Position numbers and translations under genes: made by a program. Positions 54,801 through 64,000 of a DNA stretch of 64,000 bases are shown one piece after another; the stretch's first letter is position 1; every line of letters starts with the position of its first letter. Under the pieces are notes generated by a model. That model saw nothing but the letters and a program-made list of their open reading frames with translations. It ran no database searches and was not told where the DNA came from. Source of the stretch: Luidia sarsii (taxonomy: Eukaryota; Echinodermata; Asteroidea; Paxillosida; Luidiidae); assembly GCA_949987565.1 (NCBI GenBank), contig OX465110.1, forward strand, positions 17,400,394 through 17,464,393, in the 5' to 3' direction.

Positions 54801-56715
54801 GGCTGGCAATCTTGTATTCAAACAGGCACAATTTCTCGTGCTAAGCAGGTTTCTGTGCTTAATAAGCGGCTCTATGAAATGGGGCCCAGTTCCTCAACTG
54901 ATCAATCCAGTCATTGATATATCCATTTAGTGATTGGTGGTCAATCACTTTAATAGCCAATCAATTGATCCATCCATTAATCAATCAATCATCAAAATCT
55001 GAGTATTTCCATTGGACATTTGATGACTCAAAGGGGCGCGCATTCTACGTACCGTACATCCGTGTGAATTAAACACTGACCATCAAGAAGCATGAGACCG
55101 AAAAACCTATAGGCCCTGATCGCGTCAGATATACGTTACATCGAATCCACTGGCTCATGACAAATGGGGAATACCAACCTAGCTCCTCCTTTTGCAGTGA
55201 CAGGATGGATGAAGAGAATGAAACATGAATGATGATGGCGATGTTGGGTCTCAGCCCTAAAATGGCCGACTGGTGGAGAAATGCAGGTGATGATGTTTGA
55301 TGAACTACGAAAAAAAAGGAAAAGGTGTCAACTAACATGATCGCAAGATATATCCAGCAACCATATTACTGATTAGAAATGGATACCAAAAAAACCTGAT
55401 TGTGATTCTAAATGGAGATGATGTCAATGAGGTAATTTCATTTGAGAAAAGATCAGCTTGGAGTGGTGTGCTTTGCCCTGGAAGGACCACCATACCTTTT
55501 GTACAAGTACATTTAGCCACACCTTCAGGACAATATAAGGCACTTTTTTTCTTTGTTTTTCTTTTTTTGAAATAATCTCACCTGTCTGGATAATATTTCG
55601 GCGTTGACAAGTTGGCCTATGGAGAGGGAAGTCGTGTTCAGGCTGTCCTCATAACTGGGTCTCCTTGTGCTTATTCTGTCCCTCTCATTTTGTACGGCTA
55701 AAATAAAAAACATGAAGTAGACGAAAGAGAAAAAAAGCTTTTGAAAAGTGAAGAAGGAAAGAAGGAATCTGTTGTCAAAAGCTTGTAAAAAGTTATAATT
55801 TATTACCAAAAAACAACAACCCCCCCCCCCCGATTGATTCCAAAACCCCAAAATGATTCCTCCATTTTACAGTGAATTTACCATGAAACAAATCACCTCT
55901 CTGACCTGATAAGGACAAATTCAGATCACTAAAGAGACCATGAAAACAACATGAATATCACCGGTGGCAAGCTCCAGCCTTGAGGGATGACTAATTCAAT
56001 TACAGCTGCCCCTGCAGCTGACATAGAGGTGCTGTATAGTGGGCAAGTAACTGTCACTCCCAGTAACTTCGAAACTGCATCTAGCCTTTACCACCAGCAA
56101 TGTGGCCTTGAAGACCACTGGTAAAAAAATACTGTGAAAATGCAATGAAAACTATTGGCTAACTCTGCACCATGAAAAACAGGGGTGAAAACACTGTGAA
56201 TTTCAGGGCTATATGACATTCTCAACCTGTTTTCATGGTTTGGATGTGCATAGTGTCAAGAGCTTGTAAAAAATTATAAATTTTAACTAAAAAAGAGGCA
56301 CGTGATAATTTACATGCCAAAAATCTGATGGAATCTGTTGTTAAGAGCTTGTATACAGTGATAAATTTCTACCCCCAAAAAAGAAGAGGAACGATTACCG
56401 GGGGTACTCCAAAATAAAAATGGCTGGCAGCTTTGCTAGCCCCCAAGATCAACAGGGCATCTGCAAGGCTGTGTAGTTTACCTTCTTTCTTCATGCCAGC
56501 GCGGAAGCACTTCTTCAGGCGGCAGTAGCGGCACTGGTTGCGCTTGTCCTTGTCCACCACACAGTTGCGGCTGAAGCGGCAGGTGTACTGGTGGTTCTTG
56601 CGCACGCTGCGGCGGAAGAAGCCCTTGCAGCCGTCGCAGCTGGCCGCGCCATAGTGCTTGCCGGTGGCGCGGTCCCCACAGATGGCACATAGCGGTGGCG
56701 TGTTCATGTCCACAT
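51827..56715 (-). CDS. HNF4: Hepatocyte nuclear factor 4 (nuclear receptor NR2A), DNA-binding domain to C-terminus
   Basis: Six exons: 56715-56482, 55697-55582, 54615-54472, 53989-53746, 53094-52858 and 52203-51827 (stop TAA 51829-51827). They total 1352 nt, with about 450 residues in frame; the N-terminal A/B exon was not found upstream to 64000. The first exon carries both C4 zinc fingers ([15 protein letters not shown]-box CDGCKG, then CRYCRLKKC). The hinge exon has [13 protein letters not shown], an HNF4 signature. The ligand-binding domain includes [48 protein letters not shown] and [18 protein letters not shown], then the AF-2 helix LLQEMLLG. The last exon codes a low-complexity Ala/Pro/Gln F domain ending KQEPV, like the KQE end of vertebrate HNF4A. 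HNF4 binds DR1 elements as a homodimer, holds fatty acid, and controls gut, liver and lipid genes. Conservation leaves no real alternative. Confidence 0.95.
52505..52880. repeat. Tandem duplication carrying the end of an HNF4 exon and its splice donor
   Basis: Two copies of about 220 nt: CATTTGACCATCATCTCAGT...GACAAGCAGAACCCCTACCT...TAATCCTACCTCCCAGGACC (52515-52670) and CATTTGACCATCGTCTCGCT...GACAAGCAGAACCCCTTTCT...TGATCGTACCTCCCAGGAGC (52717-52885). The second ends in the real exon (52858 upward) and its GAG|GTACGA donor; the first holds a decayed copy of that junction. Confidence 0.85.
53220..53742. repeat. ACTGACCTGGGTCAATGGGCTC minisatellite abutting an HNF4 splice donor
   Basis: About 20 or more imperfect units near 21 bp in the intron between exons 53989-53746 and 53094-52858. 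The unit resembles the exon-intron junction itself (transcript GACCCAG|GTCAGT). Confidence 0.92.
54110..54150. repeat. Family 2 half-element
   Basis: GTCTGACGTTTCGATCCTAG, CAGGACTCTTTCTCAAAGG. A family 1 fragment (GTTCTTTTCAGAACC, ATGGTGTCACCGCAAACC) follows at 54385-54450, immediately before exon 54615-54472. Confidence 0.75.
55870..56250. repeat. TTTTCACGG-type element, degraded copy
   Basis: TTCACTGTAAAA-type start, GACCTGATAAGGA, AGTCATCCCTCAAGGCTGGAGC (inverted), CAATGTGGCCTTGAAGACCACTGG and TGTTTTCATGGTTTGGATGT correspond to blocks of 32405-32880. In the intron after the HNF4 DNA-binding exon. Confidence 0.68.
56482..56715 (-). CDS. HNF4: HNF4 exon coding the two-zinc-finger DNA-binding domain
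   Basis: This exon is bounded by an AG acceptor after an AT-rich tract (CGCAG|ATG) and a GAAG|GTAAAC donor, and enters in phase 1. It holds all eight zinc-binding cysteines, the P-box and the D-box [11 protein letters not shown], so the entire DNA-binding domain is in one exon. The preceding exon must end in phase 1; no convincing candidate was seen between 56716 and 64000. Confidence 0.93.
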
Positions 56716-56749
56716 CTGCGTCAAAATTAATTTTTAAAATACTAGTACA

Positions 56750-56835
56750 CACCTTTGAGAAAGGTCCTGCTAGGATCGAAATGTCAGGCCCACTAAATTT
56801 TAAGACTGTATGTTTGTAACATTTTTTTTGTATAC
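56750..56835 (+). repeat. Family 2 half-element just upstream of the HNF4 DNA-binding exon
   Basis: TTTGAGAAAGGTCCTGCTAG, GATCGAAATGTCAGGCCCAC, TAAATTTTAAGA and a TTTGTAACATTTTTTTTGTA tail, 35 nt from the acceptor of exon 56715. Confidence 0.82.
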
Positions 56836-56929
56836 ATACACGTATTTTATGTATGACTTTGTCAGTTTGTGAAAATTAATAGCTTTAGTTAAAATTTAAA
56901 TGATTGAACAAGTGTAATTGACCAATCAG

Positions 56930-57145
56930 ACGCGATTGGCGTCTTCTCCGCAAAAATGTCACACCCCCGCAATCGGCGGTGGCACCTTTGAAAAGATGGC
57001 GATGTACAGGAACGCAAATTTGACCAATGAAGGCTCTAAAATTCCATGAATTTTCTCTCTTTACGAAAATCGTACGTGGGTAGCTCATAGGTAATTGTGT
57101 ACTGTAGGTTGTTTTTAACACCAAATCCGATAAGCAAATTTTGGT
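56930..57145. repeat. Dispersed repeat shared with 17700-17905
   Basis: AAAAGATGGCGATGTACAGG, AACGCAAATTTGACCA, TTCCATGAATT, TCGTACGTGGGTAGCTCATA, GGTAATTG, GTTTTTAACACC in the same order. Confidence 0.75.
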
Positions 57146-57429
57146 TTTGGGGCTGCATTCCTCTATTTGCATGGTGGGTGAAAACAATTTACAGTGTAGG
57201 AGGGTTTGTAGTAACATCATGTATGAGTAAGGCCTCTTAAAAAAGAGGTGTGGTTCTGAAAAGAACCCGAGTGATTATTCAAAGTACCGGCCAGTATGCT
57301 CTGGCTGTCTGATCTTCTGAACATCCGAACGTACATGTACCCCCCCCCCCCATCCCTCCCCCAAGCTGCACTGATTCAAATCCACCACATGACCTCACCC
57401 AGCTCGGTGGTCAAGTGGTTAAACTACAA

Positions 57430-57860
57430 AGCATGAGTCGCTGGCGCCCCCCACCCCGGCAAAAACTACGGTACATGTGTAGTTGACTATTTGGGAAGGC
57501 CACCATCTACATGTAAGGGCTGGATAGATCAGATAGTACAGGTCAAATTATCAATCAGGGGCAAATTATCAATCAGGGTCAAATCATTAATCAGGGTCAA
57601 GTATGAGCATTGGTATGCAAAACCAGCAGTCTTGGGTCCAAGTCCAGGTACAGTCAAAATGTTTTGCCATTTTTGAAAATTGAAAAATTGACAAAGAAAA
57701 CTTTGACTGGACCAGGACTTGAATCTGAGCCCTCTGGATTAGCGTACCAGTGCTCTTCCATCTCAGCTACCGGTATCCAGCCCTTGTATGGTGGCCTTCC
57801 CTCATAGTCAACTAGTATTTGCCGGGTTGGGGGCGCCAGTCTGAAGCAATTCAACCATTA
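57430..57860. repeat. Pair of SINE-A copies in opposite orientation
   Basis: Plus copy at about 57437-57660 (GGCGCCCCCCACCCCGGCAA, TTGACTATTTGGGAAGGCCA, AAGGGCTGGATAGATCAGAT, GGGTCCAAGTCC) interrupted by a short GGGTCAAATTATCAATCA array. Minus copy at 57680-57850 (GACTTGAATCTGAGCCC, ATCCAGCCCTTGTATGGTGG). A GTGGTCAAGTGGTTAAAC motif at 57408 is a SINE-B A-box remnant. Confidence 0.75.
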
Positions 57861-58549
57861 ACTGCCGTATATCCATTTTTTTCAAAAATTGTTTACAATT
57901 TCCCGGTCGGTTTTTCCCTTATTTGCTCGAATTATAATCCAATGACAGCAATGTTTTCAGTGCAGCATGACCCGACCTTCCACGATTTGCAACCACTTCA
58001 GGTGGAGTCGGTGGCTGTTTATATTGGACATATAGACATTTCCTCTGCCCTACACGAGCTGAAAACAGAATTATAGGGGACAACAGCGGGTTAAACAAAT
58101 TTGGAACATAGCTTTGGTCAGATCTGCTTGTAATCCGTTAGCTCAATACATGATGAGTCAGCCACTTGTTTGCATGCAGCTTTCATGGTCAAGTTTTATG
58201 AGGGACAAATTTGCGAAAGGGCAAACTGTGTACCCAAAACGCAGACACAATGCCTAGAGCTTGGGATAAACAAAGTTCACGAGACCCTCAAGGTTGTGCC
58301 TCAGAATTCTACTGGACCAATTTTTGTTTTCGTATCAAAAGAGAATACCGGTAAAGTTCTGATTAAATCTTCCTTGATTGTCCCAAGCCACTCCCCTCCC
58401 CTCCCCTCCCCTACCCCCATTTGACCTCACAAATTAAAATTGGACAGATTTTTCAGCTTTGAAGAAAAAGTTTGATTTTGACATTTTGTTTTAATAGTGA
58501 AAGGGATTTGTATTCTGCGTGCCAAGGAACCTGTGGTGGATTTCACCAA

Positions 58550-58685
58550 GCCTTACGATGCACTCAACTTACGATTGATAACCCGTCGTAAGTTGTGATA
58601 GGCCATATGGTTTCTGTGCATCACTCACCGTCTTGCGATTGATCGTAAGTTAGATGAGTTTGGTGAAATCGACCAGTTGTAAGAC
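58550..58685. repeat. TTACGATGxATCGTAA element, copy 3
   Basis: CACCAAGCCTTACGATGCAC, TCAACTTACGATTGATAACC, CGTCGTAAGTTGTGATAGG, ATATGGTTTCTGTGCATCAC and TTGCGATTGATCGTAAGTTA. Confidence 0.75.
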
Positions 58686-58784
58686 TCTTTTCAAAATGTG
58701 TACCCTATTCAATTTTTTGTTCTTTGAACAGTGAATAGGTCATCTACCGGTACTCGTGGTAGTTCTTGTCTAAATCTGCAAAAA

Positions 58785-60125
58785 GTGGTTGCCCACATTG
58801 GTGAGATACAGGGCATTGCCTCCACCTTCTACATTTGTTTGCTTGTTCTGTCATCAGGTGGTTGCTCTCCTCAATGAGACACGGCATTGCCACCACCTTC
58901 TACATTTGTCTGTCTGTCCTGTTGAGTGGTTGCTCACCTCAGTGAGACACAGCATTGCCACCACCTACTACATTTGTTTGTCTTTCCTGTCAGGTGGTTG
59001 CTCACCTCAGTGAGACACAGCATTGCCACCACCTTCTACATGTACTATACATTGATCTGTTCTGTTCTGTCAGGTGGTTGCTCACCTCAATGAGACACGG
59101 CATTGCCACCACCTTCTACATTTGTTTGTCTGTTCTGTGTAGTGGTTGCTCACCTCAGTGAGACACGGCATTGCCACCACCTTCTACATGTACTGTACAT
59201 TGATCTGTTCTGTTCTGTCAGGTGGTTGCTCACCTCAATGAGACACGGCATTGCCACCACCTTCTACATTTGTTTGTCTGTTCTGTGTAGTGGTTGCTCA
59301 CCTCAGTGAGACACAGCATTGCCACCACCTTCTACATGTACTATACATTGATCTGTTCTGTTCTGTCAGGTGGTTGCTCACCTCAATGAGACACGGCATT
59401 GCCACCACCTTCTACATTTGTTTGTCTGTTCTGTGTAGTGGTTGCTCACCTCAGTGAGACACGGCATTGCCACCACCTTCTACATGTACTGTACATTGAT
59501 CTGTTCTGTTCTGTCAGGTGGTTGCTCACCTCAATGAGACACGGCATTGCCACCACCTTCTACATTTGTTTGTCTGTTCTGTGTAGTGGTTGCTCACCTC
59601 AGTGAGACACGGCATTGCCACCACCTTCTACATGTACTGTACATTGATCTGTTCTGTTCTGTCAGGTGGTTGCTCACCTCAATGAGACACGGCATTGCCA
59701 CCACCTTCTACATTTGTTTGTCTGTTCTGTGTAGTGGTTGCTCACCTCAGTGAGACACAGCATTGCCACCACCTTCTACATGTACTGTACATTGATCTGT
59801 TCTGTTCTGTCAGGTGGTTGCTCACCTCAATGAGACACGGCATTGCCACCACCTTCTACATTTGTTTGTCTGTTCTGTGGAGTGGTTGCTCACCTCATCA
59901 ATGAGACACAGCATTGCCACCACCTTCTACATTGGTCTATTCTGTTCAGTCAGATGGTTGCTCACCTCAGAGAGACATGACATTGCCACCATCCTTCTAC
60001 ATGTTTGTTCTAAAAGGTGGTTCCCATACAAATCAAACACGGCATTGTCACCAGCTGTCTGCATTCTGTCTGTTTGGATTGCGGTGGTGGGGGTTGCTCA
60101 CCTCAGTGAGACGGGACACCGCCAC
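58785..60125. repeat. 148-bp satellite of two alternating monomers
   Basis: Each monomer starts GTGGTTGCTCACCTCAxTGA and holds GCATTGCCACCACCTTCTAC; one ends TTTGTTTGTCTGTTCTGTGTA, the other TGTACTGTACATTGATCTGT. The dimer of 148 bp repeats about six times (58955-59900) with diverged monomers at both edges. The Met-initiated 68-codon frame recurring every 148 bp is an artefact. Confidence 0.96.
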
Positions 60126-60234
60126 CATTCTTGCCTGCTGTCTACATATATTTGCTTTGCCAAGTCCCACACAAGCTCAGATTGCAAGTTGTAAAATAGC
60201 CAAAGCTGAACCGCTAATGCAGGCTAGATGTACA

Positions 60235-60440
60235 TTGGTTATAAAACTGGATGGTTGATACACATGTATGTAGTTCCAAAATTCCTTGAATGCCTTTTTT
60301 TTTTCCAAAAAAAAAGAAGAAGGCAAAACTGACTGAGAACTTTTGAACAAATTGAGAAATTGGCAAAGAAAACTTTGACTGGATCGGGACTTGATGAACC
60401 TGGGACCTCTGGATTAACGTACATGTACACGTATCATTGC
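60235..60440 (-). repeat. SINE-A copy, minus strand
   Basis: AGTTTTGCCTTCTTC side, then GGCAAAGAAAACTTTGACTGGATCGGGACTTGATGAACC and CTGGGACCTCTGGATTAACG: the inverted SINE-A tail and B box. Confidence 0.68.
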
Positions 60441-61149
60441 TCTTCCATCATGTATGACATTGCCTCTGGCAAAGTAAGGGCAGTCTAGGGGTATGACAAT
60501 ATACTCCCCTGGCCAAATAAGGACCAGCAGAAATCGATTACATCACCATAAAAAAATTCAAAAAATCATGTGATCCTGTCTTTCGCACTGTCGTCGATAA
60601 GGAAACAAAATGATAAGGCTAAGTACGCATTGCCCCAGAAAACCCCCTGACATTACAAATCCCCCCCAAAAAAATAATAATTTCTAAGCGGGAAAAATTG
60701 ATAAGGGCTAACCAGTGGGGTCTACACACAATTGTTAATCCATTGTGTGGCGTTTGTTTACTTGGCAGATTCCTTCCAAGGGTAGGGAATATTTTCTTTG
60801 TTAAACACCACCCCACTAGTCGGCACCAACTCCTCCAATTTCGACACAGGGTGACCAATGTTTGCACAATGAAAACCTGATTGCGTCTGCGACATTTATA
60901 TAAACTTGTGAGAAAAGATTTGAATTGAAAATGGGGCTTATTGCAATCCCCCCCCTAAAAAAGTGACAAGCATAGACAAGATCCCCCCCCCCAAAAAAAT
61001 CCCTTGTCCCTCCCCTCCACTTTAAGATAAGATCATGTTAGTCCACTCAAATGTGGTCCGATGAAAAACAAAATTGCTATGAACTTTCGGAATTTTTTTT
61101 TTCCTTGAAGTAAATACCGTAAACAAAAACTGTTGCAAACTGCTCACTG

Positions 61150-61285
61150 ACTAAAATGACCTGCAATACATACAACTCAAAAGTTAGAGGGCCCGATGTT
61201 TCGATCCTAGCAGGACCTTTCTCAAAGGCAAAGAGAAAGGTCCTGCTAGGATCGAAACATCAGGCCCTCTAACTTTTGAGATGAA
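61150..61285. repeat. Family 2 foldback element, variant termini
   Basis: CTCAAAAGTTAGAGGGCCCG, ATGTTTCGATCCTAGCAGGA, CCTTTCTCAAAGGCAAAGAG, AAAGGTCCTGCTAGGATCGA, AACATCAGGCCCTCTAACTT. Outer arms differ from other copies but still pair with each other. Confidence 0.88.
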
Positions 61286-61419
61286 CATATCAATGTTGAG
61301 CTTCCCTTTTTGTTGAAACTGAGCACATAGAGATTCAATGCTTCTTCTGTGATGCTCGAGTGACCCCTCTCAAAGGCAGAATGAAAAGGAAAGAAAAGGA
61401 TAGGAAGGGGGAGAAGTGG

Positions 61420-61790
61420 AGATGGATCAAGGAGGAAAGGTGGTAGACAGACTAGGGCGAGATGGAAGGGAAGGGCAAGCAGTAGGGAAGGGACCAAGGG
61501 AGGAATTGTGGTACACAGACTAGGGTGAGATCAGAGGGAAGTGCAAGCAGTAGGGAAGGGATCAAAGGGGAAATGGTGGTACACAGACTAGGGTAAGATC
61601 AGAGGGAAGGGCAAGCAGTAGGGAAGGGCAAGCAGTAAGGAAGGGATCAAAGGAAGAAACCTGGTAGACAGGGTGTGGCTAAAGGGAAGGGCAAGCAGTA
61701 GGGAATGGATCAAAGGAAGAAAGCTGGTAGACAGTTACTAGGGTGAGATCTGAGGGAAGGGCAAGCAGTAAGTAAGGGATCAATGAAGGG
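61420..61790. repeat. GGGAAGGGCAAGCAGTAGGGAA array, about 60-bp unit
   Basis: About six imperfect units with ACAGACTAGGGTGAGATCAG and GGGATCAAAGG(A/G)GAAA, purine-rich. Confidence 0.9.
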
Positions 61791-62349
61791 AGAGCATATG
61801 AATCTTATTCTGGTCATTAACGCCACTGTCAGTAATTAGCAGTTTGCAACATTTTTGTATTGCTCTGAAAGAGGTAAACACAAATAAAAGCTTATACTGT
61901 ACATGTACATGTACAAGTAAGTCTCTGTACATAGGTTGGAGTTTGAACTTGCCTTAGGTTGTGGCTGAGCATAAAAAAACTGACTTTTTGACAGCTGCCC
62001 GGGCAAATATCACACGTTACAAATTCAGGAGAATCCAGACGGGTAAAAACAGTGCAAAAGTCCAAAAATCAATCCATTTTGGGAGGCTGAAGCCGATGAC
62101 TGTAAACCAACATCCCACACATACCAGTCTTACTTTTCTGTTTTGTCTTTTTTTGCTCTTGAGAAACAGAGGTAACCTATTTCATTGGCCACAGCTGGAC
62201 AAAGTTCAAAGTGCAAGAGTCGCGGCTTTCGTTCTTTCTTCCGAGAGAGGAAATACCCTCTCTGCAGTTGTGTCGAGGAGCAAAGGTTAAACAGAGTCAG
62301 TTATTCCAGTTAAGCACTGTCTGCACATTTTGAGGGAAACTAACCAAAT

Positions 62350-62640
62350 GGGTAAATTGACCATTTTAAGTCCAGTGCGGACAGCCCGGGAATTTTTCCC
62401 TGGTAAGCCGATCGACTTCAATCTGTCTGGTTAAATTGACCGATCAGTTTAACCGAGTCAAAAGTCCAGTGCGAACCTGATGTTTTAGTCAGTCGCTTTA
62501 TTTTTTACCAGTCGATGCGGTTATCTATCCACGTCAATGATCCAAGTGCAGACACTGGTAAAATTTGCCCATTGGAATGTCACCCACGGTCTCGGTAAAA
62601 AAAAAAAGAAGTCCAGCACGGACACGGCTTAAGTCACTAC
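62350..62640. repeat. AAGTCCAGTGCGGACA element
   Basis: TTTAAGTCCAGTGCGGACAG, AAAGTCCAGTGCGAACCTGA, GATCCAAGTGCAGACACTGGTAA and GAAGTCCAGCACGGACACGG. The same phrases flank the duplicated HNF4 exon end at 52545-52790, so the element took part in or preceded that duplication. Confidence 0.75.
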
Positions 62641-62744
62641 TGTCTCTGTCTGCAGCGTTAGTATAGCCAACGTTCTGACCACACATCTGCAGCAGCTGCA
62701 GTTGGCATTTTAGTAAAATCAACCTCTTACTAATTAATGGGCTA

Positions 62745-62945
62745 AACCGTGTTGAGGGCCCAATGCCTCGACCCTAGAAGGGCGCCTGTCTCAAAAAGGT
62801 CACTTGCCTTTGAGAAAAGTCTGCGGCCAGTTTGAGAAGGGTCCTGCTAAAGTGGGAAGGAAACGTTGGGCCCTCAACAATTTTTTTTCCCCTGATTTGC
62901 ATTTTTGTCACTCAAGTCAGTGAGCTGTTTGCAGCAACTGTGTGT
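62745..62945. repeat. Family 2 diverged foldback copy
   Basis: GAGGGCCCAATGCCTCGACC, CTAGAAGGGCGCCTGTCTC, TTTGAGAAGGGTCCTGCTAA, GGAAACGTTGGGCCCTCAAC and TTTGCAGCAACTGTGTG tail. Confidence 0.78.
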
Positions 62946-63428
62946 CACTCCAAGCCTCGCTGCTAAATTACAAGACGGCAAAGATCGCACTATCAAAACT
63001 TAGGATGGCCTGGTACGTGCCAGTCTATTCCAGCAGGACCTTTCCTCACAGGACAGCATGACAAGAAAAGAAAACCTACATGTAGTAGGAAGGGGAGCAC
63101 AATCGAGGGTTCTCATAATCAGTCACATGCTGAGGCCCATGTTGTCAACCTCCTAGTTGGTGGGCCCTGCATGGTAACTGGTCTCGCTCTTCTGATTGAG
63201 CCCCGGAGTCAGACAACTTGAGACGGCAGAACCTCTAATTGCTGCTTGCCTCATACGCAAGAAGAAGTCATCACGTGCCTTTTTGCCGGTCATCAGCGTT
63301 CAATTTACGCAGATGTACATGTACATGGAATGCGCACGCCTTCGAGTCATCAAAAATGTCCAATGCAAATGCTCAGAAACTTTTTTGCATGCGCTTCCGC
63401 AGATTTGGACACTCCTGTGTTGACTAAA

Positions 63429-63887
63429 TGTGACCCGGCACAGCGACATGGGGAATATCCCACCAAAACACTTTTCGAGTAAACAACGCCTGAAGTCAAA
63501 GTACCTTCTCAATTCGATTAAAAAGGATTTTTTTTTCTTTCTTTTTTCGGAAAGTTAATGTATTGGAGGATATTATGTCCAAAGGATTTTTCCGCAATGT
63601 TGAAAAAACGAGGATTTCAGGAGAGTGTTTGTGTACTGTTTCCATGAAAAATTATATAAAGTTCCTGCATTTTTGAATGGCCGCTTTCGCGGAGTTCGAC
63701 TGGTGCTGCTATATTGTGTCTGGTGCCAAATGAACGAGCGAAGTCCCCTTGTACTATTTACAACAAAGTTCACACGGAAATAAATTTGATATCATTCGAA
63801 AGCTAATGGTATACTCTTTCACATCATTAGAAAATCTCAAAATCTTGAAAGTGGGGGTTATTCTTCATTATGCTGTGCCGGGTCACA
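63429..63887. mobile_element. 459-bp MITE-like element with 16-bp inverted ends
   Basis: TGTGACCCGGCACAGC at 63429-63444 and GCTGTGCCGGGTCACA at 63872-63887 are perfect inverted repeats, both followed outward by AAATG/CATTTA-like sequence. No transposase ORF. A decayed relative is at 41090-41460. No gene was seen in the remaining bases to 64000. Confidence 0.85.
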
Positions 63888-64000
63888 AATGTCGACTGCT
63901 TCATTGAACTGACCAATGGTCAGACTAAACAAGGGAGTGGGAGAGTCCTAACAATAACCCACTGACCAATATAAACAAAACACACCACAAAAACCTGCAG

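Noticed and set aside
58955..59904. Six nearly identical 68-codon frames with Met starts (cysteine-rich look)
   Set aside because: They recur exactly with the 148-bp satellite unit; apparent peptide family is a repeat artefact.
61961..62290. 109-codon plus-strand frame considered as an HNF4 upstream or unrelated exon
   Set aside because: Wrong strand for HNF4, no recognisable motif, and no matched splice sites.

Overview
This window is animal nuclear DNA. It holds six spliced genes with short GC-rich exons, AT-rich introns that carry many tandem arrays, and several families of short dispersed inverted repeats and tRNA-derived SINEs. The gene set (HNF4, ACSF3, ADP/ATP carrier, a DIPK1C/FAM69C-type kinase, a DUF4062-NACHT-TPR protein and an animal MetE-like protein) fits a marine invertebrate, probably a deuterostome such as an echinoderm. 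That placement is inference; no species-specific marker was recognised.

Layout: (1) 510-3820, plus strand, the 3' five exons of a cobalamin-independent methionine synthase-like gene. (2) 5453-9556, minus, a complete five-exon ACSF3 gene (mitochondrial malonyl-CoA synthetase). (3) 12451-14609, minus, a complete two-exon ADP/ATP translocase. (4) 19093-42625, minus, a 24-exon gene for a STAND NTPase: N-myristoylation motif, DUF4062, NACHT-type ATPase, helical region and C-terminal TPRs. (5) 44303-47337, plus, a three-exon DIPK1C/FAM69C-like secretory-pathway kinase gene, divergent from gene 4. (6) 51827-56715, minus, six exons of HNF4 from the DNA-binding domain to the stop codon, lacking the N-terminal exon(s). 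Splice sites and codon phases were followed by hand and close in frame for every gene. The genes do not form a pathway; ACSF3 and the ADP/ATP carrier are both mitochondrial but their proximity is probably incidental.

The rest is repeats. Tandem arrays (5 bp to 148 bp units) occur in most longer introns and tend to start just downstream of the 5' splice site; at HNF4 and ACSF3 the array practically begins at the splice donor. Two dispersed repeat families share a hairpin resembling the hammerhead ribozyme core (CTGAYGA, stem, GAAAC), and the stem differs between copies by compensating changes. Two tRNA-derived SINE families, several MITE-like inverted-repeat elements and one LINE 3' end are also present. 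No prokaryotic, CRISPR, plasmid or viral gene was recognised.
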